From NCBI RefSeq assembly GCF_002934265.1, contig NZ_PTIX01000038.1:1-60685 (forward strand): a DNA stretch of 60,685 nt. The letters run 5' to 3'. This stretch comes from Actinokineospora auranticolor. GTDB lineage: Bacteria; Actinomycetota; Actinomycetes; Mycobacteriales; Pseudonocardiaceae. Each line of letters opens with the position of its first letter. Position 1 is the first letter of the stretch. This document shows positions 9,024 to 17,269 of this stretch, piece after piece. Under the pieces are notes generated by a model. The model was not told the origin of the DNA. It did no database searches and was given only the letters and a program-made list of their open reading frames with translations. The translations under genes and the position numbers were made by a program.

Positions 9024-9299
9024 ATGAAATCTCCCGCGAACACCGGAGCCGAGGCCGAGTCCACTCCGGACGGCAAGGCCCAGCCCGCCCGCCAGGACCC
9101 CAAGCGCATCAACGTCGCCATCACCCCGGACATGGTGCGCGCCCTGGAGGCGGTGATCGAGCGCGAGGGCGTCAGCCTCACCGAGGCGCTGCGCCGCCTG
9201 GTCGGCTACGGGGACTTCGTCTACCGCAGCATCAAGGAGGAAGGCGCGAAGGTCCTCGTGCAAACCAACGACACCATGCGAGAGGTCGTACTGCTATGA
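9024..9299 (+). CDS. Ribbon-helix-helix-like DNA-binding protein
   Basis: A 91-aa protein. The first ~30 residues are low-complexity and charged. The rest has the RHH layout: a short strand RINVAITP, then helix A (DMVRALEAVIEREG), turn, and helix B (SLTEALRRLVGYGDFVYRSI). This is typical of CopG/Arc-type regulators or antitoxins, but no toxin gene is adjacent. The start ATG at 9024 gives the full RHH unit. The 3' end shares ATGA with a following 25-codon ORF. A 13-bp hairpin at 9441 terminates the transcript. Confidence 0.65.
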   Translation: MKSPANTGAEAESTPDGKAQPARQDPKRINVAITPDMVRALEAVIEREGVSLTEALRRLVGYGDFVYRSIKEEGAKVLVQTNDTMREVVLL

Positions 9300-9373
9300 G
9301 ACCGAGCGTTGAGAAACCGCCGCGGCGCGGTCGGACGCGGCACGTCGAGCACCCGGCGCCGTTCGGGGCCTGA
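9296..9373 (+). CDS. Possible 25-aa coupled peptide
   Basis: The ATG overlaps the stop of the RHH gene (ATGA at 9296-9299) and the frame runs 25 codons of basic residues (MRPSVEKPPRRGRTRHVE) to TGA 9373. The overlap is the only support; it may be chance. Confidence 0.2.
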   Translation: MRPSVEKPPRRGRTRHVEHPAPFGA

Positions 9374-9440
9374 GCGGCACACCTCACGACGAGCCGAGAC
9401 CACGCGACCCGGCCCGAAAAGCCTTGTGCGGTACTGAGTT

Positions 9441-9479
9441 CGGCCCCCGGAACACCAGGAACGGTTCCGGGGGCCGCTT
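9441..9479. terminator. Bidirectional terminator
   Basis: A perfect 13-bp stem (9441-9453 with 9464-9476) and 10-nt loop, followed by CTTT on the plus strand. It separates the plus-strand RHH gene from the convergent small gene at 9482-9634. Confidence 0.75.
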
Positions 9480-9481
9480 TG

Positions 9482-9634
9482 TCACCCGTCCAGCTCAACG
9501 ACCTCGATCAACGGGGTGTCCGCGGGCTCGGGCAGGTCGTAGGCGTCGATCCACGTCCCGTCCCGCCTGATCGAGTCGACCCTCCCCCGCATCCCCTGGT
9601 CCACCGCTTGCCCGGCTGTCCGCCGTTCGGCCAT
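9482..9634 (-). CDS. 50-aa protein with GTWIDAYD motif
   Basis: ATG 9634 is preceded by GGAGG at about 10 nt. The product starts MAERRTAGQAVDQG and ends in DGTWIDAYDLPEPADTPLIE plus VVELDG. The TW.D...D..EP..D.P pattern resembles the products at 8568-8723 and 8213-8587, suggesting a small paralogous family within 1.5 kb. Its function is unknown. It is bounded by a terminator and is probably monocistronic. Confidence 0.5.
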   Translation of the reverse strand: MAERRTAGQAVDQGMRGRVDSIRRDGTWIDAYDLPEPADTPLIEVVELDG

Positions 9635-9738
9635 CTAAGAAGACCTCCGCCCCCGGATTCCCCTTGTCTGCCTATCGATCGGCGGACGCGCGGCGATACC
9701 GGAATCCGGCCCAGATCACCCGACCGGTGGAACGGGGA

Positions 9739-10902
9739 GTGATCCAGCTGAATCGAAGACGTGTCACCGCCATCACCTTGGCCATCGCCCTGACCGTGCC
9801 CGCAGCCGCGTCGTCCATCCCCTCCCCCAGGCACCAATCCCTCTACCGGGCCATGACAGCGCTGCTGAGAACCGGCGTCGCGGGCGTGCAACTACGCGCG
9901 CACAACAACGGCGGCGACTGGACGGCGAGCGTGGGCGTGGCCGAGTTGGGCGGGCCCGGGAGACCGCCGACCGGCGGCTTGTTCCGCGCGGGCAGCATCA
10001 CCAAGACCTTCGTCGCCACGGTGGTGCTCCAGTTGGCGCGCGAAGGCAAGGTCGACCTCGACGCCCCGGTCCACCGCCACTTGCCGGAGCTGGCTCTCGA
10101 CGACCGCGCCACGATCCGCACGCTGCTGCAACACACCAGCGGGATCTTCAACTTCACCGGCGAGTTCCTCCCGAACGGCACCGGCGAGCCCGGCATCCCC
10201 ATCTTCGGCGCGGCATGGGAGACCGACCGCCTGCGCACCCGCGAACCGGAAGCGCTGGTCCGTTTCGCCCTGGCCAAGCCCGCCCGCTTCGAGCCGGGCA
10301 CGGCGTGGTCGTACTCGAACACCAACTACCTCCTGTTGGGCATGCTCATCGAGCGGGTCACCGGGACCCCTTACGCCGCACAGGTCCGGCAGCGGATCCT
10401 CACCCCGCTGGGCATGGTCGACACGAGCCTGCCGGGCACCGACCTCGACATCCCCGGCCCGCACGCGCACGGATACCAGTCCTACGAGGACAATGGGACA
10501 ACGATCACCACGGATGTCTCCCGGCAGAACCCCTCCCACTTCGGGGCAGCGGGCGAACTCATCTCCACGACCCGCGACCTCGACGCGTTCATCGCGGCCC
10601 TCCTCGGCGGCGCCCTGCTCCCGCCGGACCTGCTCGCCCAGATGCGGGACACCCGCCTCGCCCCGGGCTACGGCCTGGGCCTGGAGGTGAACCGACTGAC
10701 CCCGCACTGCACCGCGATCGGCCACACCGGGGGCGTCCAGGGCTACCTGACGGACATGTTCGGCTCCCCCGAAGCCGGGACCCGGGTCGAGATCTCCACG
10801 ACCCTGGGCGCCGTGGACCCCGGCGACCCCCTTGCCATGGGCCGGATCGAGCGCGCCGAGCGCGAACTCGTCACCACCGCCCTCTGCGGCGCGGCCGGGT
10901 GA
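9739..10902 (+). CDS. Serine hydrolase, class C beta-lactamase/DD-peptidase family
   Basis: About 387 aa. The N-terminus has an RRR-hydrophobic-AAA signal peptide (NRRRVTAITLAIALTVPAAA), so the enzyme is secreted or anchored outside. The beta-lactamase-fold motifs are present: SxxK as SITK in FRAGSITKTF, YxN as YSN in GTAWSYSNTNYLLLG, and the KTG-equivalent HTG in IGHTGGVQGY. The family includes D-Ala-D-Ala carboxypeptidases, esterases and class C-like beta-lactamases; with HTG rather than KTG a peptidase or esterase is more likely than an antibiotic-degrading enzyme. The start is uncertain: GTG 9739 gives the best signal peptide, although the GGGGAG before it overlaps it closely. Confidence 0.85.
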   Translation: MIQLNRRRVTAITLAIALTVPAAASSIPSPRHQSLYRAMTALLRTGVAGVQLRAHNNGGDWTASVGVAELGGPGRPPTGGLFRAGSITKTFVATVVLQLAREGKVDLDAPVHRHLPELALDDRATIRTLLQHTSGIFNFTGEFLPNGTGEPGIPIFGAAWETDRLRTREPEALVRFALAKPARFEPGTAWSYSNTNYLLLGMLIERVTGTPYAAQVRQRILTPLGMVDTSLPGTDLDIPGPHAHGYQSYEDNGTTITTDVSRQNPSHFGAAGELISTTRDLDAFIAALLGGALLPPDLLAQMRDTRLAPGYGLGLEVNRLTPHCTAIGHTGGVQGYLTDMFGSPEAGTRVEISTTLGAVDPGDPLAMGRIERAERELVTTALCGAAG

Positions 10903-10921
10903 CCACCGCGCACGGCCCAGT

Positions 10922-11533
10922 TCACCGACTGGCGTTCACCCGGCTCGCCAGGTCCTCCGGCAGCGGGTACGGGCGCTCCTCCGGCAGCAACGCCGTCGCC
11001 TCCGCCACGCGCCCCGCCGCCGCGTGTTCCCCGACCGCGCGCATCGTCGCGGTCACGTCGGTCAGCCCCACGATCCACTCGTCCACGTACCGGCGCACGG
11101 CTTCCGCGCTCAACCCGATCTGGATGGACCGGTGCGCCAACGGCCCGTGGGCCAGGTTCCGCTCCGGGTCCCACTGGATCCGCACCGGGGACCGCTCCAC
11201 CCCCGCCTGCCACTCATCGTGGTCGGCGTGGAAGCCCGCCCGGAAATGGCTCAGCGCGGCGTGTCCCAGCGCCCAGTGGAATCCGACCGGGGAAATGTCC
11301 ACGGCCAGGACCCGTTCCTGGTCCACCTTCCGCGCGTACCCGCAGCGGTACGCCATCCACAGGAACGACGGCTTGATCCACGTCATCCGCTCGCGCTTGA
11401 ACGGCGGCACGAACGTCCCCGCCGCCAGGGCCGCGTCCGCGATAGGCGCGGGATACGCCTGGTAGACCCGGATCCGTTCCGAGTCGTGGAAAGCGCGCAC
11501 CTCGCGCTCCGGTCTCTTGTTCACGCACCGCAT
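10922..11533 (-). CDS. DUF4291 family protein
   Basis: A 203-aa protein with the characteristic DUF4291 opening REVRAFHDSERIRVYQAYPA, then FKRERMTWIKPSFLWMAYR, and the conserved tail (VQWDPER-like VRIQWDPERN and SIQIGLSAEAVRRYVDEWI). The biochemical function of this widespread family is not known; the conserved Arg/Tyr/Trp residues suggest a nucleic-acid or nucleotide-binding enzyme, but that is speculation. ATG 11533 starts the product. The gene is convergent with the hydrolase gene, with only 19 nt between their stop codons. Confidence 0.85.
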   Translation of the reverse strand: MRCVNKRPEREVRAFHDSERIRVYQAYPAPIADAALAAGTFVPPFKRERMTWIKPSFLWMAYRCGYARKVDQERVLAVDISPVGFHWALGHAALSHFRAGFHADHDEWQAGVERSPVRIQWDPERNLAHGPLAHRSIQIGLSAEAVRRYVDEWIVGLTDVTATMRAVGEHAAAGRVAEATALLPEERPYPLPEDLASRVNASR

Positions 11534-11566
11534 TGTGCTGAGCCGCCCGCAACCGGCTCAACGCAA

Positions 11567-11797
11567 TTAGGCGTGGCGGATGTAGACCCGCGCGTGGAAG
11601 GTGCGCTCCACCAACTGGTCCTCGGTCAGGTGGTCGCCCGCCACCGGCTCCACGTGCCGGATCGCCCACTCCACCCGGTCCACCTCCCACCGGGCGCCGC
11701 TCACCAGGACGATCTCCCCCGGGCTCGGCTTGGCCGGGAAGTGGTAGGTGCCGAAGTTGTCGTCGTCCGAGCTGGTGACCAGTTCCGCGTCCATCAT
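11567..11797 (-). CDS. 76-aa hypothetical protein
   Basis: ATG 11797 (or 11794) follows GGGGAG at ideal spacing. The protein is beta-rich: FGTYHFPAKPSPGEIVLVSG, then ARWEVDRVEWAIRHVEP, suggesting a small SH3/OB-like barrel. No family is recognised. It stops 33 nt before the DUF4291 start on the same strand and is probably co-transcribed with it. Confidence 0.6.
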   Translation of the reverse strand: MMDAELVTSSDDDNFGTYHFPAKPSPGEIVLVSGARWEVDRVEWAIRHVEPVAGDHLTEDQLVERTFHARVYIRHA

Positions 11798-11915
11798 CGT
11801 CGCTCCCCGGGCCGGTTCCATTGCCGCCAACGTAAGGCGCCGCGCGCGAGCCGTGGCCAAGGATCACCCGGTCAGTTGACCCCTAGACTCGCCGGGACGG
11901 GACAGGGGGTGGCGG

Positions 11916-12713
11916 ATGGAGCCGCGGGTGCGGTGCGTCAAGCAGGACCGCGTCGCGACGGTGACGCTGGATCGGCCCGAGGTGCTCAACGCGATGGACC
12001 TGCGGACGCACGCCGAGCTGGCCGACGTCTGGGACGACCTCGACGCCGACGACGACGTCTGGGTCGTCGTGCTGACCGGCGCGGGCGACCGCGCCTTCTC
12101 CGTCGGCCAGGACCTCAAGGAGCTCGACAGCCGCAACCGCGCGGGCAAGGCGGGCACGTCCAGCTTCGGCAGCCGCGGCAAACCGGGCTGGCCGCGGCTG
12201 ACCGAGCGGTTCGACTTCGCCAAGCCCGTCATCGCGCGGGTCGACGGCTACGCGCTCGGCGGCGGCTTCGAGCTGGCCCTGGCCTGTGACCTGATCATCG
12301 CCAGCGACCGCGCCACCTTCGGGCTGCCCGAGGCCCGCCTGGGGCTGATGGCGGGTGCGGGCGGCGTCTTCCGCCTCACCCGCCAGATCCCGTCCCGGGT
12401 CGCGCTCGGCCACCTGATCACCGGTCGCCGAATGAGCGCCCAGCGCGCCTACGAGCTGGGCCTGGTCAACGAGGTCGTGCCCGCGGATCGGCTCGACGAG
12501 TGCGTGCGGACCTGGGTCGACGACGTCCTCGCCTGCGCCCCGCTCTCGGTCCGGGCCATGAAGCAGGCGGCCCGCGCGTCCGCGCACCTGCCCCTCGACG
12601 AGGCGTTCGCCGCCGACTACCCCTGGGAGCACCGCAGGCGGGACAGCACCGACGCCGTCGAGGGTCCGCGCGCGTTCGCGGAGAAGCGGTCCCCCCGCTG
12701 GGAAGGCCGGTAG
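11916..12713 (+). CDS. Enoyl-CoA hydratase/isomerase (crotonase family)
   Basis: A 265-aa protein that catalyses or facilitates acyl-CoA chemistry in the cytosol. Crotonase landmarks are in order: RVATVTLDRPEVLNAMD at the N-terminus, the first oxyanion-hole segment AFSVGQDLKEL (residues ~66-76), the second oxyanion loop GYALGGGFELALACD (~111-125), and PEARLGLMAGAGG carrying the candidate catalytic Glu (~138), then GRRMSAQRAYELGLVNEVVP. The equivalent of the first catalytic Glu of hydratases is not obvious, so isomerase, dehydratase or hydrolase activity is possible. ATG 11916 follows a GGGTGGCGG stretch. It is monocistronic as far as can be seen. Confidence 0.9.
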   Translation: MEPRVRCVKQDRVATVTLDRPEVLNAMDLRTHAELADVWDDLDADDDVWVVVLTGAGDRAFSVGQDLKELDSRNRAGKAGTSSFGSRGKPGWPRLTERFDFAKPVIARVDGYALGGGFELALACDLIIASDRATFGLPEARLGLMAGAGGVFRLTRQIPSRVALGHLITGRRMSAQRAYELGLVNEVVPADRLDECVRTWVDDVLACAPLSVRAMKQAARASAHLPLDEAFAADYPWEHRRRDSTDAVEGPRAFAEKRSPRWEGR

Positions 12714-12772
12714 CCACCCACCCGGTTCGAGGTACCCTGTCGGCGAGAACTCAACTACCCTGAGTGACACAT

Positions 12773-13024
12773 ATGACACAGCGCGACGGGGCTCGGACCT
12801 GGCCAGGCGACCAGGCCTCGAGCGGGCCCGGCTGCCACCAGGCGCACGGGCCCGACCTGCACGGGATGGGCGTCGGCCCGGTCATCCCGGGCTCCGCCGA
12901 CGCCGCGGACCGGCGCACCGCGGACGACCAACGCAGACCCACCGAACGTGTGTCACTCACAGGCATGACCAAGCACGACACCCGGCACACCGACCACCCC
13001 CGGCCGCCCGCCGGTCGGCGCTGA
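12773..13024 (+). CDS. Possible 83-aa leader protein of the helicase operon
   Basis: An ORF from ATG 12773, rich in His, Asp, Arg and Pro with no recognisable fold (RTWPGDQASSGPGCHQAHG), ending 9 nt before the helicase start. It is on the same strand and could be the first gene of the operon or just leader sequence. An 11-bp inverted repeat (12761-12771 and 12949-12959) brackets most of it. The composition is weakly protein-like. Confidence 0.3.
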   Translation: MTQRDGARTWPGDQASSGPGCHQAHGPDLHGMGVGPVIPGSADAADRRTADDQRRPTERVSLTGMTKHDTRHTDHPRPPAGRR

Positions 13025-13033
13025 GGGGGAACC

Positions 13034-15916
13034 GTGCCGATCCGCGTCGTCGACCTGCCCACACCGCTGCACCTGGCCCCGCACGACACCACCCTGCTGC
13101 GGCTGCGCCAGCTCGCCGAGGACCACCCGCGGCTGCCCGCCGGTCTCGACCAGATCGCCACCGACCTCGCCGCGCTCCGCGACGGCGTGCCCGCCACCGT
13201 GCACGAGCCCCGCTACCCCGGCCAAGACCCGGACGTCCGGCTCTACACCGGCGCCTACGTGCTGGTCCTGCACCCGGCGCGCAGCGGACGCGGCTTCCTC
13301 GTCGGCTCCGTGCAGCCCATCCGGCTCGACGACCACCACCGCCTGGTCCGCTCGTGCCTGCTCGTGCGGACCCCGCTGTGGCAGTTCGTCCCCGACGAGC
13401 GGCGCCTGCCCGTGGAGGCGATCTCGCACTGGGACGCGATCCGCGCGCACTGGCAGCGGCTCGGCGACGAGCGCGTCTCGGCGGCCCGGGAACCCGCTCA
13501 ACCGCAGGCCAACGCGCACACCAGGTTCCTCGACGACCTCCACCACACCATCGACGCGGCCCAGCGCGTCACCACCGACGACGCGCGCCGCGCCGCCCCC
13601 TACCCGTACCGGTGCGCCCGCCCGGTCGACGAGCGCGGGCGGGTGTACGAGTTCGAGCTCGTCGGCGACCGCGGTCCGCGCGAGGACACCTACGTGCGGG
13701 TCCGCGGCGCGACCGAGCAGCGCGGCCAGGTGACCCGGGTGTGCGGCCGGTCGGTGGCGGTCCGCTTCGACGAGCCCGTCGCGGTCAACGGCACGGGCGC
13801 GCTGGAGGACTCGCTCGACTCGGCGGTGTTCAACCGGCAGCGCGGCGCCGTCAAGCTGCTGCGCGAGGGCCGCGCACACAACCCCCACCTGCTCCGCGTC
13901 TTGGTCGACCACCAGGTCGGACCGATGTCCCCGCCCCCGGACGCGCCCACCGCACCCCTCGACGACGACCAGCTCGATGCCTTCCGCCGCGCCTTGGCCG
14001 TGCCGGACGTGCTCCTGGTCCTGGGCCCGCCCGGTACCGGCAAGACCCGTGTGATCAGCCAGATCGCCCGGGCGGTGGCGCTCGGCGACGGCGCGGCGCG
14101 GCCGCCGGGCCGGGTGCTGGTCACCGCGCGCACCAACCGCGCGGTCGACAACATCCTGGGCAGGCTGCCCGACGACCTCACCGTCATCCGCGTCGGCAAC
14201 GAGGGCGTGGTGACCGAGGCGGGCCGTCCGTACCTGCTGGAACGGCGGGCCGAGGAACTGCGCGCGAGTATTCTCGAGACCACCGAGCACACCCTGGCCA
14301 ACTACGGCGACCCGAGCGCCCTCGACGGCTGGACGCGCGTAGTGGCCGACGCGACAGCCGCGCTGAGCCAGGCGATCGACGCCCACGGCCAGGCCGAGTC
14401 CGCCCTCGCGGAGACCCGGCGGACGGCGGGCGGTCCCCTGCAGGCCGTGGTGGACACCTGGCGCGCGACCTGCGAGACGGGCCGCCGCAAGCTCGACAGG
14501 TGGCAGAAGAAGATCGACAACCTGGTCGCGGGCGGCGGGTTCCCGCTGTTCCGCGCACGCAGGCTGGCGCGGCTCCAGTCGGCCGTCGACGACCTGCGCC
14601 GCGAGCACGACAAGGCGGTGGCCGAGTCGCGGCGGGCCGAGCACGAGCTGGAGGTCACCACCAAGGGCCTGCCGGTCGTGCTGGAGGCGATCGCGCGGGT
14701 CGAGGCCGGTGCGCACGGCATCGACCGGGCTCGCGCGCGGGCGCTGGAGGCCGCCGCGTCGGCCCGCGCGGCGGTCGGCGGCGTGCAGGTGCCGCCGGAG
14801 GTGCGCGGCGACGTCGACGACCAGGCCCTCGGCCGGGACCTGGGGCTGCTGCTGGCCTGGCTGCGGCGGCGCGGACCGGTGCTGCGCGCGCAGGCGGACC
14901 TGTTGGCGCGGTGGCGCGCGGAGGTGTCCGGGTCGACCGAGCGGCTGCACCCCGAGCTGGTGCGCTACGCCGACGTGATCGCCGCGACCACGGCCGGCAC
15001 CGCGTCCAGGGTGGAGCTGTCCGATGTGGACTTCGAGCTGGCGGTGGTGGACGAGGCCGGGCAGATCGGCGTCGCCGACGCGCTGGTGCCGCTGGTCCGG
15101 GCCCGGCGGGCAGTGCTCGTCGGCGACCACCGGCAGCTGCCGCCGTACCCGGACGCCGAGGTGGCGCGGTGGGGTGAGCTGGTGCCGGACCCGGCGGTGC
15201 TGGACCTGTTGACGCACAGCGCGCTGGAGCGGCTCGTCGACCGGCTGCCCGCGTCCAACGTGGTACCGCTGACCTGGCAGCGGCGGATGCCGCCGGTCGT
15301 CGCCGAGTTCATCTCCGGCGCCTTCTACCGGGGCGCGCTGCGCACCGCGGCGGAGGTGCCGCACGAGGACACCGTGTTCCGCAGCGCGTTCGCCTTCGTC
15401 GACACCAGCGACCTGCCGCGGCGGTTCGAGCGGCGGTCGGGGGACGCGGCCGGGTACATCAACGCCGTGGAGGCCGAGGTGCTGTGCAGGCTGGCCGCGC
15501 ACTACGCGCGGCTGGGGCGCGAGTGGGCGGTCATCGTGCCGTACGTCGCCCAGCTCAAGGCGGTGTCGGCGCGGCTGGTCGAGCTGATCGGCGACGAGCA
15601 CGCGGTGCGGCGCAACGTCGGCTCGGTCGACTCCTTCCAGGGCGGCGAGCGGGACGTCATCCTCTACGGGTTCACCCGCAGCAACCCGCAGGGCGGGGTC
15701 GGGTCGTTGAGCGAGCTGCGGCACCTGAACGTCGCGCTGACCAGGGTGCGGCGGCAGCTCGTCATGGTCGGCGACCTGTCCACCCTGGTCGCCGCCGACG
15801 ACCCCGGGTTCCGGCGGCTGGCGCTGGCGCTGCGCGAGCACCTGGCCGCGTGCGGCGACCACCTGACCTCGGACGACCTGCTCAACCACCGCGCGCTAGA
15901 CGCCGGGATCGCGTGA
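13034..15916 (+). CDS. Superfamily 1 (UPF1/DNA2-like) helicase
   Basis: A 960-aa cytoplasmic ATPase. Residues 1-280 are a unique N-terminal part. Motif I GPPGTGKTRVISQIARAV lies near residue 330, motif Ia LVTARTNRAVDN near 365, motif II VVDEAGQIGVADAL near 672, motif III VGDHRQLPPY near 697, motif V VDSFQGGERDVILYGFTR near 866 and motif VI LNVALTRVRRQLVMVGD near 898. Residues ~430-560 between Ia and II form a long charged coiled-coil-like insert (HDKAVAESRRAEHELE). The start is GTG 13034 after GAGGGGGAAC. Its TGA overlaps the ATG of the next gene by one base, so the two are translated together. The family unwinds DNA or RNA; the coupled unknown partner suggests a dedicated two-protein machine. 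Confidence 0.85.
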   Translation: MPIRVVDLPTPLHLAPHDTTLLRLRQLAEDHPRLPAGLDQIATDLAALRDGVPATVHEPRYPGQDPDVRLYTGAYVLVLHPARSGRGFLVGSVQPIRLDDHHRLVRSCLLVRTPLWQFVPDERRLPVEAISHWDAIRAHWQRLGDERVSAAREPAQPQANAHTRFLDDLHHTIDAAQRVTTDDARRAAPYPYRCARPVDERGRVYEFELVGDRGPREDTYVRVRGATEQRGQVTRVCGRSVAVRFDEPVAVNGTGALEDSLDSAVFNRQRGAVKLLREGRAHNPHLLRVLVDHQVGPMSPPPDAPTAPLDDDQLDAFRRALAVPDVLLVLGPPGTGKTRVISQIARAVALGDGAARPPGRVLVTARTNRAVDNILGRLPDDLTVIRVGNEGVVTEAGRPYLLERRAEELRASILETTEHTLANYGDPSALDGWTRVVADATAALSQAIDAHGQAESALAETRRTAGGPLQAVVDTWRATCETGRRKLDRWQKKIDNLVAGGGFPLFRARRLARLQSAVDDLRREHDKAVAESRRAEHELEVTTKGLPVVLEAIARVEAGAHGIDRARARALEAAASARAAVGGVQVPPEVRGDVDDQALGRDLGLLLAWLRRRGPVLRAQADLLARWRAEVSGSTERLHPELVRYADVIAATTAGTASRVELSDVDFELAVVDEAGQIGVADALVPLVRARRAVLVGDHRQLPPYPDAEVARWGELVPDPAVLDLLTHSALERLVDRLPASNVVPLTWQRRMPPVVAEFISGAFYRGALRTAAEVPHEDTVFRSAFAFVDTSDLPRRFERRSGDAAGYINAVEAEVLCRLAAHYARLGREWAVIVPYVAQLKAVSARLVELIGDEHAVRRNVGSVDSFQGGERDVILYGFTRSNPQGGVGSLSELRHLNVALTRVRRQLVMVGDLSTLVAADDPGFRRLALALREHLAACGDHLTSDDLLNHRALDAGIA

Positions 15917-17100
15917 TGAAGCTCTTCGGCTACCCGGAGCAGCGGGCCCTGGAGGACGCCGCCTACGGCCAGGGCATGACGCCGACCCGGCTCATCGGCC
16001 TGATGCTGCCGGTCTGGTGCGTGACCATCTCGGCCACGGTCACCGTCGCGGAGGACTACGAGCTGATCGACCGGTTCCTCGAGCGCGGCATCGCCGAGGG
16101 CGGCCTCACCACCACCGCGGACCTGGCCGGGTTCTACGCGCTCGACGAGGTGCTGGTGGACCGCGCGCTGCGGTTCCTGGCGCTGATCAACCACGTGCGG
16201 CTGGTGGACGGGCACTGGGCGCTGACCGACCTGGGGAAGCGGTCGGTCGCCGACGGCAGGCGGTACGTGCGGCTGGTGGACGACCGCCGCAAGCTGTACT
16301 TCGACGCGTTCCGGTCCCGTCCGCTGACCCGCGCCTACTACGACGCGCGCAAGGTCTCGATGCTGCCCGCGCACAAAGAGCTGGAAGACGACGCGCGGTG
16401 GTTCCGGGTGCTGTTCTCGGTGCGCGGCTTCGACCCGGGTGCGCTGACGGCGCTGGCGGGCAACCCGCAGCGGGACCGGTTCAACCTCCCCGCGCGAATC
16501 GAGAACCCGCGGCTGCTGGGCCAAGAGCAGGTTCTGCTGCCGCTGCGCGTCGTGCGCGCGGTGGAAGCGGGTGGGCGGGTGCGGTACCTGGCGTACGGGC
16601 AGGCGTCGGCCGAGGTCGACTGGGACCTGACCGGCATCCTGGAGTCCACCCCGGACGTGCTGCTCGCGCTGGAGAACGAGGAGCGCGTCGTGGACACCCG
16701 CGGCGAGGAGGAGCGCACGCGCGCCTGGCTCGACGAGAAGGACGTCGGCCCGTACCACCTCACGCGGTCGGCGGCGGGGCTGATGACGGTGGCGGTGCCC
16801 GAGTCGGGCGTCGGCCAGGGTGGGTTCCCGCTGCACCGGCTGGGGTCGTTCGTGGTGCACGGGAGCTCGGTGTTCCGCCTGTGGTGCGCGGCCGAGCGGC
16901 CGCGCAGGCAGGCGCTGCTGGACCGGGTGGTCACGTACGTCATCGGCGCGGGGCGGGTGGACACCGCGCACCTGACGGCGCTGATAAGCCGCATCGGGCG
17001 GCAGTTGGAATTGGACATCTCGACGGTCGCGGACCTGGCCGCGCTGGCGGAGAAAGCGGGCGCTCGCGATCTGGCCGATCGTCTCCGCGACCTGGACTGA
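15916..17100 (+). CDS. Winged-helix protein coupled to the helicase
   Basis: A 394-aa protein whose ATG at 15916 shares a base with the helicase stop. Residues ~45-120 look like a winged-helix unit (DLAGFYALDEVLVDRALRFL, then HWALTDLGKRSVADGR). The central region is beta-rich and charged (FDAFRSRPLTRAYYDARKVS; LLPLRVVRAVEAGGRVRYLA). The C-terminus ends in short helices (LISRIGRQLELDI). No nuclease, methylase or PLD signature was found and I do not recognise the family. The wHTH suggests the partner recognises nucleic acid or regulates the helicase. A transcription stop is not obvious in the 160 nt that follow. Confidence 0.65.
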   Translation: MKLFGYPEQRALEDAAYGQGMTPTRLIGLMLPVWCVTISATVTVAEDYELIDRFLERGIAEGGLTTTADLAGFYALDEVLVDRALRFLALINHVRLVDGHWALTDLGKRSVADGRRYVRLVDDRRKLYFDAFRSRPLTRAYYDARKVSMLPAHKELEDDARWFRVLFSVRGFDPGALTALAGNPQRDRFNLPARIENPRLLGQEQVLLPLRVVRAVEAGGRVRYLAYGQASAEVDWDLTGILESTPDVLLALENEERVVDTRGEEERTRAWLDEKDVGPYHLTRSAAGLMTVAVPESGVGQGGFPLHRLGSFVVHGSSVFRLWCAAERPRRQALLDRVVTYVIGAGRVDTAHLTALISRIGRQLELDISTVADLAALAEKAGARDLADRLRDLD

Positions 17101-17269
17101 CCTATCGAGTCGGGTATCCGCTGATCAGGTGACGGGAAATCGACAAAGCGCGTACTGGCACCGATTCGGTTCCCCCATACCGGGGATTGGCCACGGAAAG
17201 TTCCTTTCCGTCATGCACACGACCCGGTCAGGGCTAGGCTGAACGGCGCCCTGGACACGGGAGGTGAAC

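Noticed and set aside
12953..15889. 978-codon minus-strand frame opposite the helicase
   Set aside because: Mirrors the helicase gene exactly; composition is that of an antisense shadow, while the plus frame has all helicase motifs.
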